64,000 nt of DNA from Mesobacillus subterraneus (GCF_023715485.1 NZ_JAMBOF010000009.1:124001-188000), one strand, 5' to 3'. Shown: positions 1-10,847, counted from the first letter of the stretch. The notes: a model not told the origin generated them from the sequence alone. A program made the numbers and translations.

Positions 1-710
1 ACGGATTCCTTCGTGCTGATATGGCATACATGGTAATGGCAGCCTGCTTCTTCAGCGAGAAGGATATCCCGTGCAATATGTACAGACTCACAAACTGATG
101 GAATTCCGTTGATGCCAAGTTCAGCAGCTTTCTTTCCTTCATGCAGAGAGCCCTTATTAATTAATGTGTTGTCTTCACAATGGGCGACGATTGCCATGTC
201 AAGCTTTGCAGCCCTTTTCATCGCTTCAAGCATCATACCGGCTGACTGTACTCCTACTCCGTCATCGGTTAAAGCGAATGCGCCTGCTTCCTTAAGTTCC
301 GCAAAGTTTGTAAGTTCCTGGCCAAGCTCCCTTACTGTGATTGAGGCATATGGCAGTACCCTGACCGAAGCAGTTTCCTTAATCCTTTCCTGCAGCAGAT
401 CAAGCTGTGCTTTTGAATCCGGAACTGGCCTTGTATTCGGCATTGCAGCAACTGTGGTAAAACCGCCTTTTGCAGCGGCAAGTGTCCCTGTAGCGATTGT
501 TTCTTTCTTTTCTCCGCCAGGCTCTCGCAAATGGACATGAAGATCGATAAGTCCAGGTGTTATTAACTTGCCTTCAGCATCTATAATCTTTACAGCTGCT
601 GAGTGAAGCCCAGCACGCATTTCGGCAATTACGCCATCTTTTATTAAAATATCTATTTTTTCCAACCCGTTTTTAGTAAGCAATTTGCCATTTTTGATTA
701 ACATTGACAT
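1..710 (-). CDS. pyrC: Dihydroorotase, 3' part beyond the window
   Basis: Catalyses cyclisation of carbamoyl-aspartate to dihydroorotate, the third step of UMP synthesis. The frame is open from an ATG at 710 to the window edge, about 236 codons of a roughly 430-residue family, so the C-terminal half is outside. The metal-binding motif DLHVHLRE is read near residue 60, and the last visible segment reads [10 protein letters not shown], a conserved dihydroorotase strand. The start is preceded by a GGGGGAATG-type ribosome site and lies about 38 bases inside the end of pyrB, a tight overlap typical of this operon. A second ATG two codons in is possible. It is controlled by the upstream PyrR attenuators. 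Confidence 0.95.
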   Translation of the reverse strand, partial: MSMLIKNGKLLTKNGLEKIDILIKDGVIAEMRAGLHSAAVKIIDAEGKLITPGLIDLHVHLREPGGEKKETIATGTLAAAKGGFTTVAAMPNTRPVPDSKAQLDLLQERIKETASVRVLPYASITVRELGQELTNFAELKEAGAFALTDDGVGVQSAGMMLEAMKRAAKLDMAIVAHCEDNTLINKGSLHEGKKAAELGINGIPSVCESVHIARDILLAEEAGCHYHVCHISTKES

Positions 711-1617
711 GTTTCATTCCCCCGTTCCTATTTTCGATTGCTCTCTTCAAAACCGCCATTCTTATATAAACTCCGTTTTCCATTTGCTTGAATATTCTCG
801 ACTTTGGGCTTTCCACCAGTTCATCAGCAATTTCGACACCGCGATTCACAGGCGCTGGATGGAGGATTATGCTGCCATGTTTCATTTGCTGTGCCCTCTC
901 GAGTGTTAATCCAAATTGTTTGTGGTAATGCTTTTTTTCAAAAAGCATCTTTCCGTCATGGCGTTCATGCTGGACCCGCAGGAGCATCACAACATCGGCT
1001 TCATTGATGGCATCATCTACTTCCAAATAGCTGCAGCCGGCTGGAAGATTATTTATGCCAACCCAGGCTTCAGGTCCTGAAAAAATGACCTTAGCTCCCA
1101 GCCTCACCAAAGCATCTGCATTCGACCTCGCGACACGGCTATGAAGGATATCACCGATAATCGCTACCTTTAGCCCTGTGAAGCTGCCAAACTCCTGTTG
1201 GATCGTCATTAAGTCAAGCAATGATTGCGTAGGATGATGTCCTCTGCCGTCCCCGGCATTGATGATAGGAATCGATATTCCTTTTTCCAGCTCGGAAAAG
1301 TAGTTATCAGCACTATGCCTGATGACGACAGCGTCCGTTCCGATTGCCTCAAGCGTCCTGACAGTGTCGTACAATGTTTCGCCTTTAAGCACACTGGAGG
1401 TCTGCACCTCAAACGGAATCACTTCTAAACCGAGTTTGCGTTCTGCCATTTCAAAGCTGGATTTAGTCCGTGTACTTGGTTCAAAAAATAAATTGCTGAT
1501 AAAAACCTTTTCTTTCGGCTGCCATGATTTCCCCTCGGAAAAATCGCGAGCAGATTTCAAGATATCCTGGATTTCTTCTATACTCAGCTGTGATGTGGTA
1601 AGCAGGTCCTTGGTCAT
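673..1617 (-). CDS. pyrB: Aspartate carbamoyltransferase catalytic chain
   Basis: Joins carbamoyl phosphate and aspartate, the committed step of pyrimidine synthesis. The 314-residue length fits Bacillus PyrB, which works as a trimer without a regulatory chain. Seen motifs are the carbamoyl-phosphate loop [10 protein letters not shown] near residue 50, HPTQSLLDL around 130, and [10 protein letters not shown] near 270. The start follows an AGGAGG site. Upstream lies the third PyrR attenuator (1658-1804), separating it from pyrP, and it overlaps the start of pyrC. The last residues after the ATCase fold differ from the usual ending because they run through the pyrC ribosome site. Confidence 0.97.
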   Translation of the reverse strand: MTKDLLTTSQLSIEEIQDILKSARDFSEGKSWQPKEKVFISNLFFEPSTRTKSSFEMAERKLGLEVIPFEVQTSSVLKGETLYDTVRTLEAIGTDAVVIRHSADNYFSELEKGISIPIINAGDGRGHHPTQSLLDLMTIQQEFGSFTGLKVAIIGDILHSRVARSNADALVRLGAKVIFSGPEAWVGINNLPAGCSYLEVDDAINEADVVMLLRVQHERHDGKMLFEKKHYHKQFGLTLERAQQMKHGSIILHPAPVNRGVEIADELVESPKSRIFKQMENGVYIRMAVLKRAIENRNGGMKHVNVNQKWQIAY

Positions 1618-1657
1618 TTCCGTTCCTCCTATTTCAGCATCTCATTTTAAAATCCTA

Positions 1658-1804
1658 TAAAAAAAGCACCCTGTCAGTTAAACAGGGTGCTTTACCATGA
1701 ACTTGCCGGCATAAAACCAGTTTGCTGTGGTTTTATGTGTATGTTGAATAAGCCGGTTCGCTCATAACACCCTTTTAAGCCTCTCTGGACCTTTTTAAAA
1801 GGTG
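1658..1804 (-). promoter_or_regulatory. PyrR-controlled attenuator, pyrP-pyrB gap
   Basis: On the minus strand the leader first shows the PyrR-binding hairpin (1768-1804), containing the signature GTCCAGAGAGGCT. It is followed by a terminator hairpin GCACCCTG/CAGGGTGC (1666-1690) and a run of eight U (1658-1665). In this known mechanism UMP-bound PyrR stabilises the first hairpin and lets the terminator form, reducing pyrB and pyrC expression. Confidence 0.9.
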
Positions 1805-1807
1805 AAA

Positions 1808-3127
1808 CTATGCTACATCGTTCTTTTTCTCAGTTTTTTTTTCTGCTTCCACTTCAAACATATCTTCTTCAACTTCCGGGCGTCCTGGCAGAATAATGTT
1901 CAAGGCTACCCCAATGATGGCTGCAAGCGCCATACCCTGGATTTGGAACTGTTCTGAAACCTTGATAAATGCCCCGCCGATTCCGATGACCAGAATGACT
2001 GAAGAGATGACTAAGTTGCGTGTGTTCCCAAAATCGATTTTACTGTCAACGAGCATCCTTAATCCTGATGAAGCGATGATCCCGAACAGCAGGATGGATA
2101 CGCCGCCCATAACCGGTGTAGGAATTGAGCTGATCAAGGCTGTTATTTTACCAACGAATCCGAATACTGTCGCGATGATGGCTGCACCTAGCAGGACATA
2201 GACACTGTATACTCTTGTGATTGCGAGTACTCCGATGTTTTCTCCATATGTTGTCTTAGGTGGTCCGCCGATCAGACCAGAAATCATTGTCGCCATTCCG
2301 TCGCCAAGAATTGAGCGGTGCAGGCCTGGTTCTTTAATATAGTCTTTACCAACAACCTTGCTCAGTACGAGCTGGTGGCCGATATGCTCTGATAACGTGA
2401 CGATTGCTACCGGCACCATCAGGAGGATGATTTCCAGGTTGATGCTTACATTATAATGAACGAACGGGAAGATGAAGTCTGGCATTTCGAAAATATCTGC
2501 TTTTCTTACTCCGCTTAAATCAACAATTCCGATTGCCAATGAGTATAGGTACCCAACGATGATCCCGCCAAGGATTGGAACCATGCTGAGCATGCCCTTT
2601 CCATAAATCGAGAAGATGATTGTCGCTGCCAATGTTACGAGAGCCGCTGAGAAGTGAAGCAAGCTATACTCTGTTGTTCCTGGGACATTCATTGCCATAT
2701 CTACTGCTACACCAGCAAGCGCAAGTCCGATAACGATGATGACCGGTCCTACTACAACCGGTGGCAGAAGTCGCATGATCCAACGATAGCCTGCCTTCTT
2801 GATGATCAGGGCAACTACTCCGTACACAAGCCCCGCAAGGAATGTACCAATCATGGCTGCACCCGGTCCGCCGCCAGCCTTAGCTGCGATGATCGGTGCG
2901 ATGAAAGCGAATGATGATCCAAGGTAAGCTGGAACCTGGAATTTTGTGATGATCAGGAAGGCTATTGTGCCAAGCCCGCTGGAAATCAAGGCAATAGCAG
3001 GGCTTAAGCCCACTAGATAAGGCACAAGAATTGTAGCGCCAAACATGGCGAATAAGTGCTGAAGGCTTAGCGTGAACCATTGAAAAGGTGATGGAACATC
3101 TTTGATGTCTAGGATAGGTTTGTTCAT
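1808..3127 (-). CDS. pyrP: Uracil permease (NCS2 family)
   Basis: Imports uracil by proton symport for salvage. The chosen ATG at 3127 gives 439 residues starting MNKPILDIKD and has a GAGGGG site just upstream. A longer frame to 3208 would run back through the attenuator terminator and is rejected. The protein is a chain of hydrophobic helices with NCS2-type glycine-rich segments (for example SGLIGGPPKTTYGENIG around residue 280) and an acidic and lysine-rich C-terminus. It lies between the second and third PyrR attenuators, so uptake and synthesis are controlled together. Confidence 0.95.
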   Translation of the reverse strand: MNKPILDIKDVPSPFQWFTLSLQHLFAMFGATILVPYLVGLSPAIALISSGLGTIAFLIITKFQVPAYLGSSFAFIAPIIAAKAGGGPGAAMIGTFLAGLVYGVVALIIKKAGYRWIMRLLPPVVVGPVIIVIGLALAGVAVDMAMNVPGTTEYSLLHFSAALVTLAATIIFSIYGKGMLSMVPILGGIIVGYLYSLAIGIVDLSGVRKADIFEMPDFIFPFVHYNVSINLEIILLMVPVAIVTLSEHIGHQLVLSKVVGKDYIKEPGLHRSILGDGMATMISGLIGGPPKTTYGENIGVLAITRVYSVYVLLGAAIIATVFGFVGKITALISSIPTPVMGGVSILLFGIIASSGLRMLVDSKIDFGNTRNLVISSVILVIGIGGAFIKVSEQFQIQGMALAAIIGVALNIILPGRPEVEEDMFEVEAEKKTEKKNDVA

Positions 3128-3154
3128 TTTTTTATTCCCCTCTCGTTTGTAAAG

Positions 3155-3266
3155 AAAAACCCTCTTTGCCAGGAGGTGCAAAGAGGGTATGGGTAAAAGA
3201 ACCCGCACAAAGCCATCAGCCTTGCGCTCCCCCTTTTTCAGCCTCTCTGGACTGTATTAAAAGGGC
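3155..3266 (-). promoter_or_regulatory. PyrR-controlled attenuator, pyrR-pyrP gap
   Basis: The minus-strand leader has the PyrR-binding loop with GTCCAGAGAGGCT (about 3238-3266). Then follows the terminator stem ACCCTCTTTGC/GCAAAGAGGGT (3159-3188) and a short U tract. The order and motif match the second attenuator of Bacillus pyr operons. Confidence 0.9.
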
Positions 3267-3271
3267 GTTAT

Positions 3272-3990
<719 letters not shown>

Positions 3991-4006
3991 TTATTAAACT
4001 ATAGTC

Positions 4007-4035
4007 ATCTTAAGATAATTGTTGAACTTTGTCAA
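4007..4035 (-). promoter_or_regulatory. Sigma-A type promoter of the pyr operon
   Basis: On the minus strand TTGACA (4030-4035) and TAAGAT (4007-4012) are separated by exactly 17 bases. Transcription would begin near 4000 and enter the pyr leader attenuator. The -35 box overlaps the stop codon of the upstream rluD-type gene, so the operon starts directly after it. Confidence 0.8.
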
Positions 4036-4943
4036 CGATTTTCTCTTAAATCATTTAAAAGCGCTACAAAATAATCTGGCAGCGGAGCTTCAAATTCAAG
4101 GTACTCGCCGGTTCTCGGATGGTCGAATCCGAGTAGACCTGCATGAAGTGCCTGTCCGCCAAGGTCGAGTGTTTTTTTCGGTCCATATTTCGGGTCACCA
4201 GCAAGCGGATAGCCAATGTATTTCATGTGGACACGAATCTGGTGAGTCCGGCCTGTTTCCAGCTGGCACTCCACAAATGTAAAGTCGTTAAAGCGTTCTA
4301 TCACATTGAAGTGAGTGACCGCATGCTTGCCATTATCCACCACCGTCATGCTCTGGCGGTCTTTTTGATCACGGCCAAGAGGAGCGTCAATTGTTCCAAA
4401 ATCATGCTGGATGATGCCATGCACTAGCGCCTTATACTTTCTTGTCACCGTTTTGGCGACAAGTTGATTCACGAGGCTTTCATGTGCTAAATCATTTTTA
4501 GCAACCATTAACAGCCCGGATGTGTCCTTATCAATCCTGTGGACGATACCTGGACGGAGGACACCATTAATACCGGATAAATCCTTGCAGTGGGCCATTA
4601 AGCCGTTTACCAGCGTACCAGTCATATGACCTGGAGCCGGGTGCACGACCATTCCTTTTGGCTTGTTCACAACGAGAACATCTGCGTCCTCATAGTAAAT
4701 CTCAAGGTCCATTTCCTCCGCGATTACATCTAACACTTCAGGCTCTGGAATGATAATTTCCAGCCTGTCATTCAAGCTGCATTTATAATTTGTTTTGATT
4801 TGTGCTCCATTGACCAAAACGTTTCCGTCTTTGATCCATTGCTGCACCTGGCTCCTTGACCACTCTGGATCCAGGGTCGAAACGACCTTATCTATTCTGT
4901 CACCAGCCTGGTCTTCACTGATGATGTGTTCCATTTTCTCCAT
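4032..4943 (-). CDS. ylyB: RluD-family 23S rRNA pseudouridine synthase (YlyB)
   Basis: Isomerises uridines in large-subunit rRNA. An S4 RNA-binding domain covers roughly residues 12-70. The catalytic motif HRIDKDTSG follows at 135-143 with the active aspartate at 138, and [10 protein letters not shown] lies further on. The 303 residues match YlyB of Bacillus. The start overlaps the end of lspA by 29 bases; an ATG three codons later (4934) is equally possible, because neither has a clean ribosome site. The target position in rRNA is inferred from family only. The pyr promoter begins inside its stop codon. Confidence 0.9.
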   Translation of the reverse strand: MEKMEHIISEDQAGDRIDKVVSTLDPEWSRSQVQQWIKDGNVLVNGAQIKTNYKCSLNDRLEIIIPEPEVLDVIAEEMDLEIYYEDADVLVVNKPKGMVVHPAPGHMTGTLVNGLMAHCKDLSGINGVLRPGIVHRIDKDTSGLLMVAKNDLAHESLVNQLVAKTVTRKYKALVHGIIQHDFGTIDAPLGRDQKDRQSMTVVDNGKHAVTHFNVIERFNDFTFVECQLETGRTHQIRVHMKYIGYPLAGDPKYGPKKTLDLGGQALHAGLLGFDHPRTGEYLEFEAPLPDYFVALLNDLRENR

Positions 4944-5406
4944 AAGCTTTTCTTTTCGCCTCTCTCTCTTCCCTGATCATGTCAATCATCAACAGTCCCA
5001 CACCTATGACAAGCGCAGAATCCGCAATATTGAAAATAGGGAAATCGTATCCGAAAATATATGTATTGATAAAATCAACCACTTCTTTTCGGTACACCCT
5101 GTCGATAAAATTCCCAATTGCTCCACCAAGCATGAAGCCTAGTGAAACACCAAGCAGCAGCTTTCCTTTAGCTGCCTTTTGAATATAAATGACAAGACCG
5201 ATAATCACAACGATTGTAATAACATAGAAAAACCACATTTGCCCCTGAAGTATTCCCCAGGCAGCTCCACGGTTACGGTGAGAAGTAACATACAAAAAAT
5301 TCTCTATGACCTGGATGCTCTCGCCAAGCTCCATGTTCTTAACGATCAACCATTTTGTAAGCTGGTCAAGCAAAATAACAAAAAGTGCAATTATGTAATA
5401 AAACAC
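4915..5406 (-). CDS. lspA: Signal peptidase II (lipoprotein signal peptidase)
   Basis: Membrane aspartic protease that removes signal peptides from prolipoproteins. The likely start is GTG at 5406, eight bases after a GGAGG site, giving 163 residues that begin [10 protein letters not shown] like B. subtilis LspA. A longer GTG start at 5427 would place the ribosome site inside the gene. Four membrane helices are visible, with the catalytic aspartates in GNFIDR and NIADSA and the conserved DQLTKW near the N-terminus. The end overlaps ylyB, suggesting co-translation. Confidence 0.95.
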   Translation of the reverse strand: MFYYIIALFVILLDQLTKWLIVKNMELGESIQVIENFLYVTSHRNRGAAWGILQGQMWFFYVITIVVIIGLVIYIQKAAKGKLLLGVSLGFMLGGAIGNFIDRVYRKEVVDFINTYIFGYDFPIFNIADSALVIGVGLLMIDMIREEREAKRKAYGENGTHHQ

Positions 5407-5738
5407 AAAAGTAACCTCCACATTCACAGCAATTCATTACCTTTGCATTTTAGCACATAAAAGATTAAAACGACAGATATTATAAGTTTTAGTGATATTA
5501 CTGACTCTGAACGGGTTGGAACCCCTGATAACAGAATAATATTAATTATTTTTGCATTAGATTTATAAGAAATTGACTTGTCTAAATTGTTTATTAGCGA
5601 AATTTTTTTATATTGGCGATAATCGATTTTTATTGGCGACTTGGAAATTTCCGTCGATTTTTTCCAGGAGTGGAAATCCAATCCTAAGCTCTATTAGCTT
5701 TTTATTGAAGACCTCTTTTTCCGCACCACCAAAAATCC
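5407..5738. other. AT-rich gap between lspA and ylyA
   Basis: About 330 bases without a convincing gene. One frame of 85 codons exists on the minus strand, but it lacks a ribosome site, is biased only by AT content and resembles nothing recognisable. Two short near-repeats of TTGGCGA occur around 5610-5640. No clear terminator was found. Confidence 0.5.
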
Positions 5739-6026
5739 TTAAGAATAAATTGGTTTCCGGCAGTATTGTTCTATATGGTCCAATTCACTCGCTGATTTTG
5801 CTGTAGGGAACGTTTGTAAAAACTCATATGGCATGTATTCTCCAGATATTTCGCATTTCCCGTACTCGCCAAATTTCATTTTCTCCAATGCTGCTTCTAT
5901 ATCGTTTAGTTCATCAACAATGTATTGCAAAATCCTCTCATCTTTCTCGTTGTGATTCAGGTACGCTAACAGTTCTGTTCTCGTTTCGCGGAGCTCATTG
6001 TAAATGTAATCAAGATTACCTTCCAT
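5739..6026 (-). CDS. ylyA: DksA/TraR-like small protein YlyA
   Basis: Ninety-five residues from the ATG at 6026, which follows a GGGGG site; an upstream ATG at 6074 is less likely. The N-terminal two thirds is a charged helical pair (NELRETRTELLAYL and DIEAALEKMKFGEYG), and the C-terminus keeps a DksA-like shape around CEISGEYMPYE and a final cysteine. The four-cysteine zinc finger of classical DksA is incomplete, with only two cysteines seen. In Bacillus this position between ileS and lspA is held by YlyA, an RNA-polymerase-associated protein of sporulation. The role here is inferred from position and shape. Confidence 0.75.
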   Translation of the reverse strand: MEGNLDYIYNELRETRTELLAYLNHNEKDERILQYIVDELNDIEAALEKMKFGEYGKCEISGEYMPYEFLQTFPTAKSASELDHIEQYCRKPIYS

Positions 6027-6136
6027 ATATCTGCCCCCGTTCCTGTTTACAGCTATTATCTCCTCATGCTTCATGCTGACTCAGTTAAACTTTTTACATG
6101 TACTGCAGGAATTCCCGGAGGAGGAAGATATTTGTC

Positions 6137-6170
6137 AAAAAAAGAACCCCGGGGTATATCCCGGAGTTCT
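6137..6170 (-). terminator. Terminator after ileS
   Basis: Minus-strand hairpin AGAACTCCGGG/CCCGGGGTTCT with one mismatch, followed by seven U. It lies directly downstream of the ileS stop codon. Confidence 0.85.
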
Positions 6171-6180
6171 CAAATAGATA

Positions 6181-8940
6181 TTAGTAATTTTCCTTCACAA
6201 CCGTTGCACAGCGCGGGCAAAGTGTAGGATGTTCTTCGACTTTGCCGACTTCTGGTGTAACAACCCAGCATCTTTCACAAGTTTCACCTTCAGCTTTTGT
6301 GACGACAATCGCTGCATTATCTAGCTTGATTGCATTCTCAGGAGCTTGATCATAGCTGCCTGCCACTTCAAAGCCTGATACGATGAACAGCTGGCTCAGG
6401 TTTTCAGAGATGGACTCCAGAAGCTCTTTCGTGCTGCCGCTGACATATAAAGAAACCTTTGCTGTCAATGACTTTCCGATTACTTTTTCATTCCTTGCCT
6501 CTTCAAGTGCCTTAAGGACATCGTCCCGAAGCTTCATGAATGCATTCCACTTGTTCTCAAGCGTTTCTGCATCAGCAATTTCCTTGTATTCAGGCATATC
6601 TGTAAGCTGGACGCTATCTTCCTTCTCAGATGGGATGAATGCCCATACTTCATCAGCTGTATGCGACAGGATCGGAGCTGTCAGCTTCACCAATGCAAGC
6701 AAGCTCTCATACAATACCGTCTGGATAGCACGGCGCTCTGCATTATCCGCGGCTTCGATGTAAAGTACATCCTTGGCAAAATCTAGATAGAAAGCACTTA
6801 AATCAAGTGTACAGAAATTGTTGACCGCATGGTATACACCTGCGAATTCATAGTTGTCATAAGCATTTCGTACATATTTGATTAATTTATTCAATTTCAC
6901 GAGCATGAACTGGTCGACTTCGCGCAGCTGCTCGAATGGCACAGAATCCGTTTCAGGGTTGAAATCAGAAAGGTTGCCAAGCAAGAATCTGAATGTGTTG
7001 CGGATTTTACGGTATACTTCAGCGACCTGCTTCAAGATCGCATCAGAAACACGGACGTCTGACTGATAGTCTACAGAAGCAACCCATAGACGAAGGATAT
7101 CCGCTCCTAACTGATTCATTACCTTTGCAGGGACAACGACATTACCGATTGATTTACTCATCTTACGGCCTTCGCCATCAAGTGCGAAACCGTGGCTCAG
7201 GACACCTTTGTAAGGAGCTTTGCCTGTTACTGCAACTGCGGTTGATAATGATGAGTTGAACCAGCCGCGATATTGGTCAGATCCTTCAAGATAAAGGTCT
7301 GCCGGGCGCTGGAGGTCATCACGCTCTACCAGCACTGCCTGGTGTGATGAGCCTGAGTCGAACCAGACGTCCATGATGTCTGTTTCTTTTGTAAATTGGC
7401 CATTAGGACTTTCAGGGTGGCTGTAGCCTTCTGGCAGCAATTCCTTCGCTTCTTTTTCAAACCAGATATTTGATCCATGCTCACGGAATAGATTTGATAC
7501 ATGTTCGATTGTTTCGTCAGTGATGATCTCCTGCCCGTTCTCAGCGTAGAATACAGGGATAGGAACACCCCATGCGCGCTGACGGGAGATACACCAGTCG
7601 CCGCGGTCACGGACCATATTGAACAATCTTGTTTCGCCCCATGCCGGAACCCATTTTGTTTCTTCAACAGCTTTTAGCAACTCGCCTCGGAAATCCTTAA
7701 TGGATGCGAACCATTGTGCTGTAGCACGGAAGATTACAGGTTTTTTCGTTCTCCAGTCATGCGGGTATGAGTGTGTGATAAAGCTTAGCTTCAGCAAAGC
7801 TCCAACTTCCTCAAGCTTTTCAGTGATTGGCTTGTTTGCCTGATCATAGAATAGTCCTTCAAAGCCTTCTGCTTCAGCTGTCATAACACCCTTATCATCT
7901 ACAGGGCATAAAACTTCAAGACCGTACTTCTGGCCAACATGGAAGTCATCTTCCCCGTGCCCAGGTGCAGTGTGGACACATCCTGTACCAGCATCGGTGG
8001 TAACGTGCTCACCAAGCATGACAAGGGAATCTCGGCCATATAATGGATGCTTTGCCAGAACGCCTTCAAGCTCTTTTCCCGCAACTTTCTTAACTGTCGA
8101 AGCATTTTCCCAGCCAATTTCATTCGTTACTGCTTCAAGAAGATCCTCAGCTACAAGGAATTTCCTTCCGTCAGCCTCAACAACAACGTATGTCAAATCG
8201 GGATGAACGGAAATTCCAAGGTTCGCAGGAATTGTCCATGGTGTGGTAGTCCAGATGATGATTTCAACATCCTGGTCAAGAACGCCTTTGCCGTCTTTTA
8301 CAGGGAAGCCAACATAGATGGAAGCTGATCGCTTATCCTGATATTCGATTTCAGCTTCAGCCAATGCAGATTCACTTGAAGGCGACCAGTATACAGGCTT
8401 TTTGCCTTTATAGATGTATCCTTTCTTTGCCATCTCACCGAAAACTTTAATTTGTTGCGCCTCATACTCAGGCTTCAATGTGATATAAGGATTTTCCCAG
8501 TCACCTCTTACACCAAGACGCTTGAACTGCTCACGCTGGTTGTTGACCTGCTCGTAGGCATATTCTTCACAAAGCTTCCTGAATTCAGCGACCGTCATTT
8601 CTTTGCGTTTTACACCCTTATTCGTTAATGCCTGCTCAATTGGCAAACCATGTGTATCCCAGCCAGGAACATATGGTGAACAAAAACCGCTCATTGATTT
8701 ATAGCGTACGATAAAATCTTTAAGGATTTTATTTAACGCGTGACCCATATGGATATCTCCGTTTGCATATGGAGGTCCATCATGCAGGATGAACAGCGGT
8801 CGTCCTTCTGTGTGCTTTTGCACTTTTTCGTAGATATTCATTTCTTCCCATTTTGCCTGGATTTCCGGCTCCCTGTTTGGAAGATTTCCGCGCATCGGAA
8901 ACTCGGTCTTCGGCATGAGCAACGTGTCTTTGTACTCCAT
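6181..8940 (-). CDS. ileS: Isoleucyl-tRNA synthetase
   Basis: Charges tRNA-Ile with isoleucine and edits valine. The 919-residue length is typical of the bacterial type. The class I signatures are seen as HMGHALNK near residue 65 and KMSKS near 595. The anticodon-binding domain follows, and the C-terminus holds a zinc site CERC...CPRC. The start ATG at 8940 follows an AGGAGGATAA-like site. Expression is controlled by the Ile T-box leader at 9005-9290, and a terminator follows the gene. Its position between divIVA and ylyA is the Bacillus order. Confidence 0.98.
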   Translation of the reverse strand: MEYKDTLLMPKTEFPMRGNLPNREPEIQAKWEEMNIYEKVQKHTEGRPLFILHDGPPYANGDIHMGHALNKILKDFIVRYKSMSGFCSPYVPGWDTHGLPIEQALTNKGVKRKEMTVAEFRKLCEEYAYEQVNNQREQFKRLGVRGDWENPYITLKPEYEAQQIKVFGEMAKKGYIYKGKKPVYWSPSSESALAEAEIEYQDKRSASIYVGFPVKDGKGVLDQDVEIIIWTTTPWTIPANLGISVHPDLTYVVVEADGRKFLVAEDLLEAVTNEIGWENASTVKKVAGKELEGVLAKHPLYGRDSLVMLGEHVTTDAGTGCVHTAPGHGEDDFHVGQKYGLEVLCPVDDKGVMTAEAEGFEGLFYDQANKPITEKLEEVGALLKLSFITHSYPHDWRTKKPVIFRATAQWFASIKDFRGELLKAVEETKWVPAWGETRLFNMVRDRGDWCISRQRAWGVPIPVFYAENGQEIITDETIEHVSNLFREHGSNIWFEKEAKELLPEGYSHPESPNGQFTKETDIMDVWFDSGSSHQAVLVERDDLQRPADLYLEGSDQYRGWFNSSLSTAVAVTGKAPYKGVLSHGFALDGEGRKMSKSIGNVVVPAKVMNQLGADILRLWVASVDYQSDVRVSDAILKQVAEVYRKIRNTFRFLLGNLSDFNPETDSVPFEQLREVDQFMLVKLNKLIKYVRNAYDNYEFAGVYHAVNNFCTLDLSAFYLDFAKDVLYIEAADNAERRAIQTVLYESLLALVKLTAPILSHTADEVWAFIPSEKEDSVQLTDMPEYKEIADAETLENKWNAFMKLRDDVLKALEEARNEKVIGKSLTAKVSLYVSGSTKELLESISENLSQLFIVSGFEVAGSYDQAPENAIKLDNAAIVVTKAEGETCERCWVVTPEVGKVEEHPTLCPRCATVVKENY

Positions 8941-9004
8941 TTAATTTTATCCTCCCTATTCTGTACCCTAGGCAAAACTCGACAGCTGACGATTTACCGA
9001 AAAT

Positions 9005-9290
9005 AAAAAAACCTCCTCATCCCTGAAAAGGGACGAGAAGGTTTATTCCCGCGGTACCACCCTAAATAGACAAGAATGATTGGTTCATTCTGCCCTCTTA
9101 GCATTCTTAACGCGAATGTCACGCCTGCGCTTACTGATCCTGACGGGTGTTCAGCTCGGAACTAAAGGGTGATTTTCCGGCTATTCGCTTGCAATGGGCT
9201 CCCACCTTCCCCATTTCGCTGATGAAGCAAGCATTTGAAAAGCCATACTGTCCCTGTCATCGTTTCTATCGTGTATTGCACTTTGTTATG
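9005..9290 (-). promoter_or_regulatory. T-box riboswitch of ileS, isoleucine specifier AUC
   Basis: The minus-strand leader carries the T-box sequence AGGGTGGTACCGCGG (9050-9066), whose UGGU can pair with an ACCA tRNA end. It also has the terminator stem CTTCTCGTCCC/GGGATGAGGAG with a U run (9005-9043). Stem I shows the AG-bulge region ACAGGGACAG and the distal loop GGGAGCCC. In the expected specifier loop the sequence reads GAAAATCACC, giving AUC, an isoleucine codon, at 9171-9173. Uncharged tRNA-Ile is expected to promote readthrough into ileS. Confidence 0.93.
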
Positions 9291-9318
9291 AAATTATATG
9301 CGAAATGAAGTGCCTTCG

Positions 9319-9840
9319 TCAAGCTAGTGAATCTTCTTCTTCTCTGGCTGCAGTCTTCAATTCAGTTGAATCCAGTTCATACTCAAGAAGGTGATCCCAG
9401 TCATCCGTGTTCAGCATATCAAGCTGTGCTTCGATCAGCATCTTGAATCTTGTCCTGAATACTTTTGACTGCTTTTTCAACTCTTCGATTTCCAACGCGA
9501 TTTTACGCGCCTTGGACAATGATTCGTTTATGATCCTGTCAGCGTTCTTTTCAGCTTCCTTGACAATCAGCTTTGCTTCCTTTTGCGCGTTGCGGCGGAC
9601 TTCTTCCCCTGCTTCCTGGGCAATCACGATCGATTTATTGAGTGTTTCTTCGATATTCGTAAAATGGCCAAGCCTTGAATTCATTTCAGTGAGCTTTTCT
9701 TCGAGTTCTTTTTTCTCTCGGAGGATTAGTTCGTAGTCCTTGATCACTTGGTCAAGAAACTCATTTACCTCATCTTCATCATATCCGCGAAATCCCTTAT
9801 TGAATTCTTTGTTGTGTATATCTAACGGCGTTAAAGGCAT
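9319..9840 (-). CDS. divIVA: Cell-division initiation / polar scaffold protein
   Basis: Coiled-coil protein that binds curved membrane at septa and poles, directs MinCD through MinJ, and anchors chromosomes in sporulation. The ATG at 9840 follows GGGAGGTGG and gives 173 residues. The N-terminal lipid-binding domain reads MPLTPLDIHN and FRGYDEDEVNEFLDQV, and two coiled coils follow (RIINESLSKARKIALEIEEL in the second). The extended frame to 10065 overlaps ylmH and is rejected. It closes the ylm division-gene run and is followed by the ileS T-box. Confidence 0.97.
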   Translation of the reverse strand: MPLTPLDIHNKEFNKGFRGYDEDEVNEFLDQVIKDYELILREKKELEEKLTEMNSRLGHFTNIEETLNKSIVIAQEAGEEVRRNAQKEAKLIVKEAEKNADRIINESLSKARKIALEIEELKKQSKVFRTRFKMLIEAQLDMLNTDDWDHLLEYELDSTELKTAAREEEDSLA

Positions 9841-9931
9841 TACGCCACCTCCCATTAAGTTATAATCCTTTATGTACTTAAAGCAATGATTCGACAAAAA
9901 ATCTAAAAATCCTTCTTCTATAACTATATAA

Positions 9932-10705
9932 TTATTTTTTCCTGCCGGCAATAACTCGGTATTTATCTTTTTTTGTTTTCCCTTCAATTGTGATGATTTT
10001 CGCACGTCCATATCCCCGAGCAGAGATGACGTCCCCTTCACCACATTCAAATGCCGGGTTTTCAATGGCTGTCCAGTTGACTTTCACATGTCCATGCTGG
10101 ATCAGCAACTGGGATTTTTGCCGGGAAAGATTGAAGAGTGCAGAGATAACCGTATCAAGTCTTAACGATGATACAGTGGTGTTCATTTCATTCCATTCCT
10201 CGTCCATTGCTATAGCTTTTTCAAGCGGCATCTCCGTCAGGTTTATCGATGCCCTTCCGATTGATTCCAGCTGGAGGCGGATGTAATCAGCGATTTCGGC
10301 TGCTGCGAAAAATTGCACGGTATCGCCATCAATCAGGATATCGCCAAATTTTCCACGCTTTAACCCAAGGGACATCAAGCTTCCCAGCACTTGCCGGTGT
10401 TCGATGTTGATGAATTTCTTGGCATATTCAATTCCGAACAGCTTAACCTGAAAATCCTCATTCTGCGCTTCCATATAATCAGGGAAAAGATAGGCGCGTT
10501 TTCTTTCTGTACCTGGGGCACCGCCAAAAAGCTCCCATTTCACCTCTGGATGCTTTCCGATGACCGTAGCGAGAATCTGCTGTTCCCTCGGATCGAGAAA
10601 ATCAGTCAATTTCGGTGCATAGCTTTGTTCTACGTATTCTTTCCAGTTAATGACCTGGTCGATAAATTCCCGTTCTTCTGGACGGAAATGCTGATAAATA
10701 TTCAT
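9932..10705 (-). CDS. ylmH: S4-domain RNA-binding protein YlmH
   Basis: The 257 residues begin MNIYQHFRPEEREFIDQV. The C-terminal S4 domain (about 180-240) includes RLDTVISALFNLSRQKSQLLI and HVKVNWTAIENP. YlmH-type proteins bind 50S subunits carrying stalled peptidyl-tRNA and can act in ribosome quality control; that role comes from the family, not from this sequence. The gene stands between ylmG and divIVA as in other Bacillaceae. A hairpin at 10804-10830 separates it from ylmG, so part of its expression may come from its own promoter. Confidence 0.92.
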   Translation of the reverse strand: MNIYQHFRPEEREFIDQVINWKEYVEQSYAPKLTDFLDPREQQILATVIGKHPEVKWELFGGAPGTERKRAYLFPDYMEAQNEDFQVKLFGIEYAKKFINIEHRQVLGSLMSLGLKRGKFGDILIDGDTVQFFAAAEIADYIRLQLESIGRASINLTEMPLEKAIAMDEEWNEMNTTVSSLRLDTVISALFNLSRQKSQLLIQHGHVKVNWTAIENPAFECGEGDVISARGYGRAKIITIEGKTKKDKYRVIAGRKK

Positions 10706-10742
10706 TTTGTTCTCCTTTTACTATTGCAGTGTTAACTAAGAC

Positions 10743-10788
10743 AATTGATTTCTGATCCAGGCGCTTCGCTTTCCACTCCAATCGACAG
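10743..10788. repeat. Deleted remnant of a GC-rich interspersed repeat
   Basis: About 45 bases that join the two ends of the 133-135 bp repeat found at 13892-14024 and 48890-49024. The left end reads TTGATTTC..CCAGGCGC and TTCGCTTTCC, and it continues straight into ACTCCAATCGACAG of the other end. The middle has been lost, apparently between two TTCC words. It is not flanked by transposon ends here. Confidence 0.7.
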
Positions 10789-10803
10789 GGATTCAAATAG
10801 AAA

Positions 10804-10830
10804 ATAAGCAGGGCCTGAATCAGACCCTGC
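10804..10830 (-). terminator. Hairpin after ylmG
   Basis: Stem GCAGGGTCTG/CAGGCCCTGC with one mismatch and a three-base loop, followed on the minus strand by TTATTTT. It is a modest intrinsic terminator or attenuating hairpin between ylmG and ylmH. Confidence 0.6.
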
Positions 10831-10847
10831 AAGAAATCCTATTTCTA

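Noticed and set aside
5407-5427. Seven-residue N-terminal extension of LspA from GTG 5427
   Set aside because: The GGAGG ribosome site would lie inside the gene, and the GTG at 5406 gives the normal LspA start.
5424-5681. 85-codon frame upstream of lspA
   Set aside because: AT-driven composition, no ribosome site, overlaps the lspA start region and shows no family motif.
9841-10065. 75-residue extension of DivIVA
   Set aside because: It overlaps ylmH in another frame, and the ATG at 9840 with GGGAGGTGG gives the exact DivIVA N-terminus.
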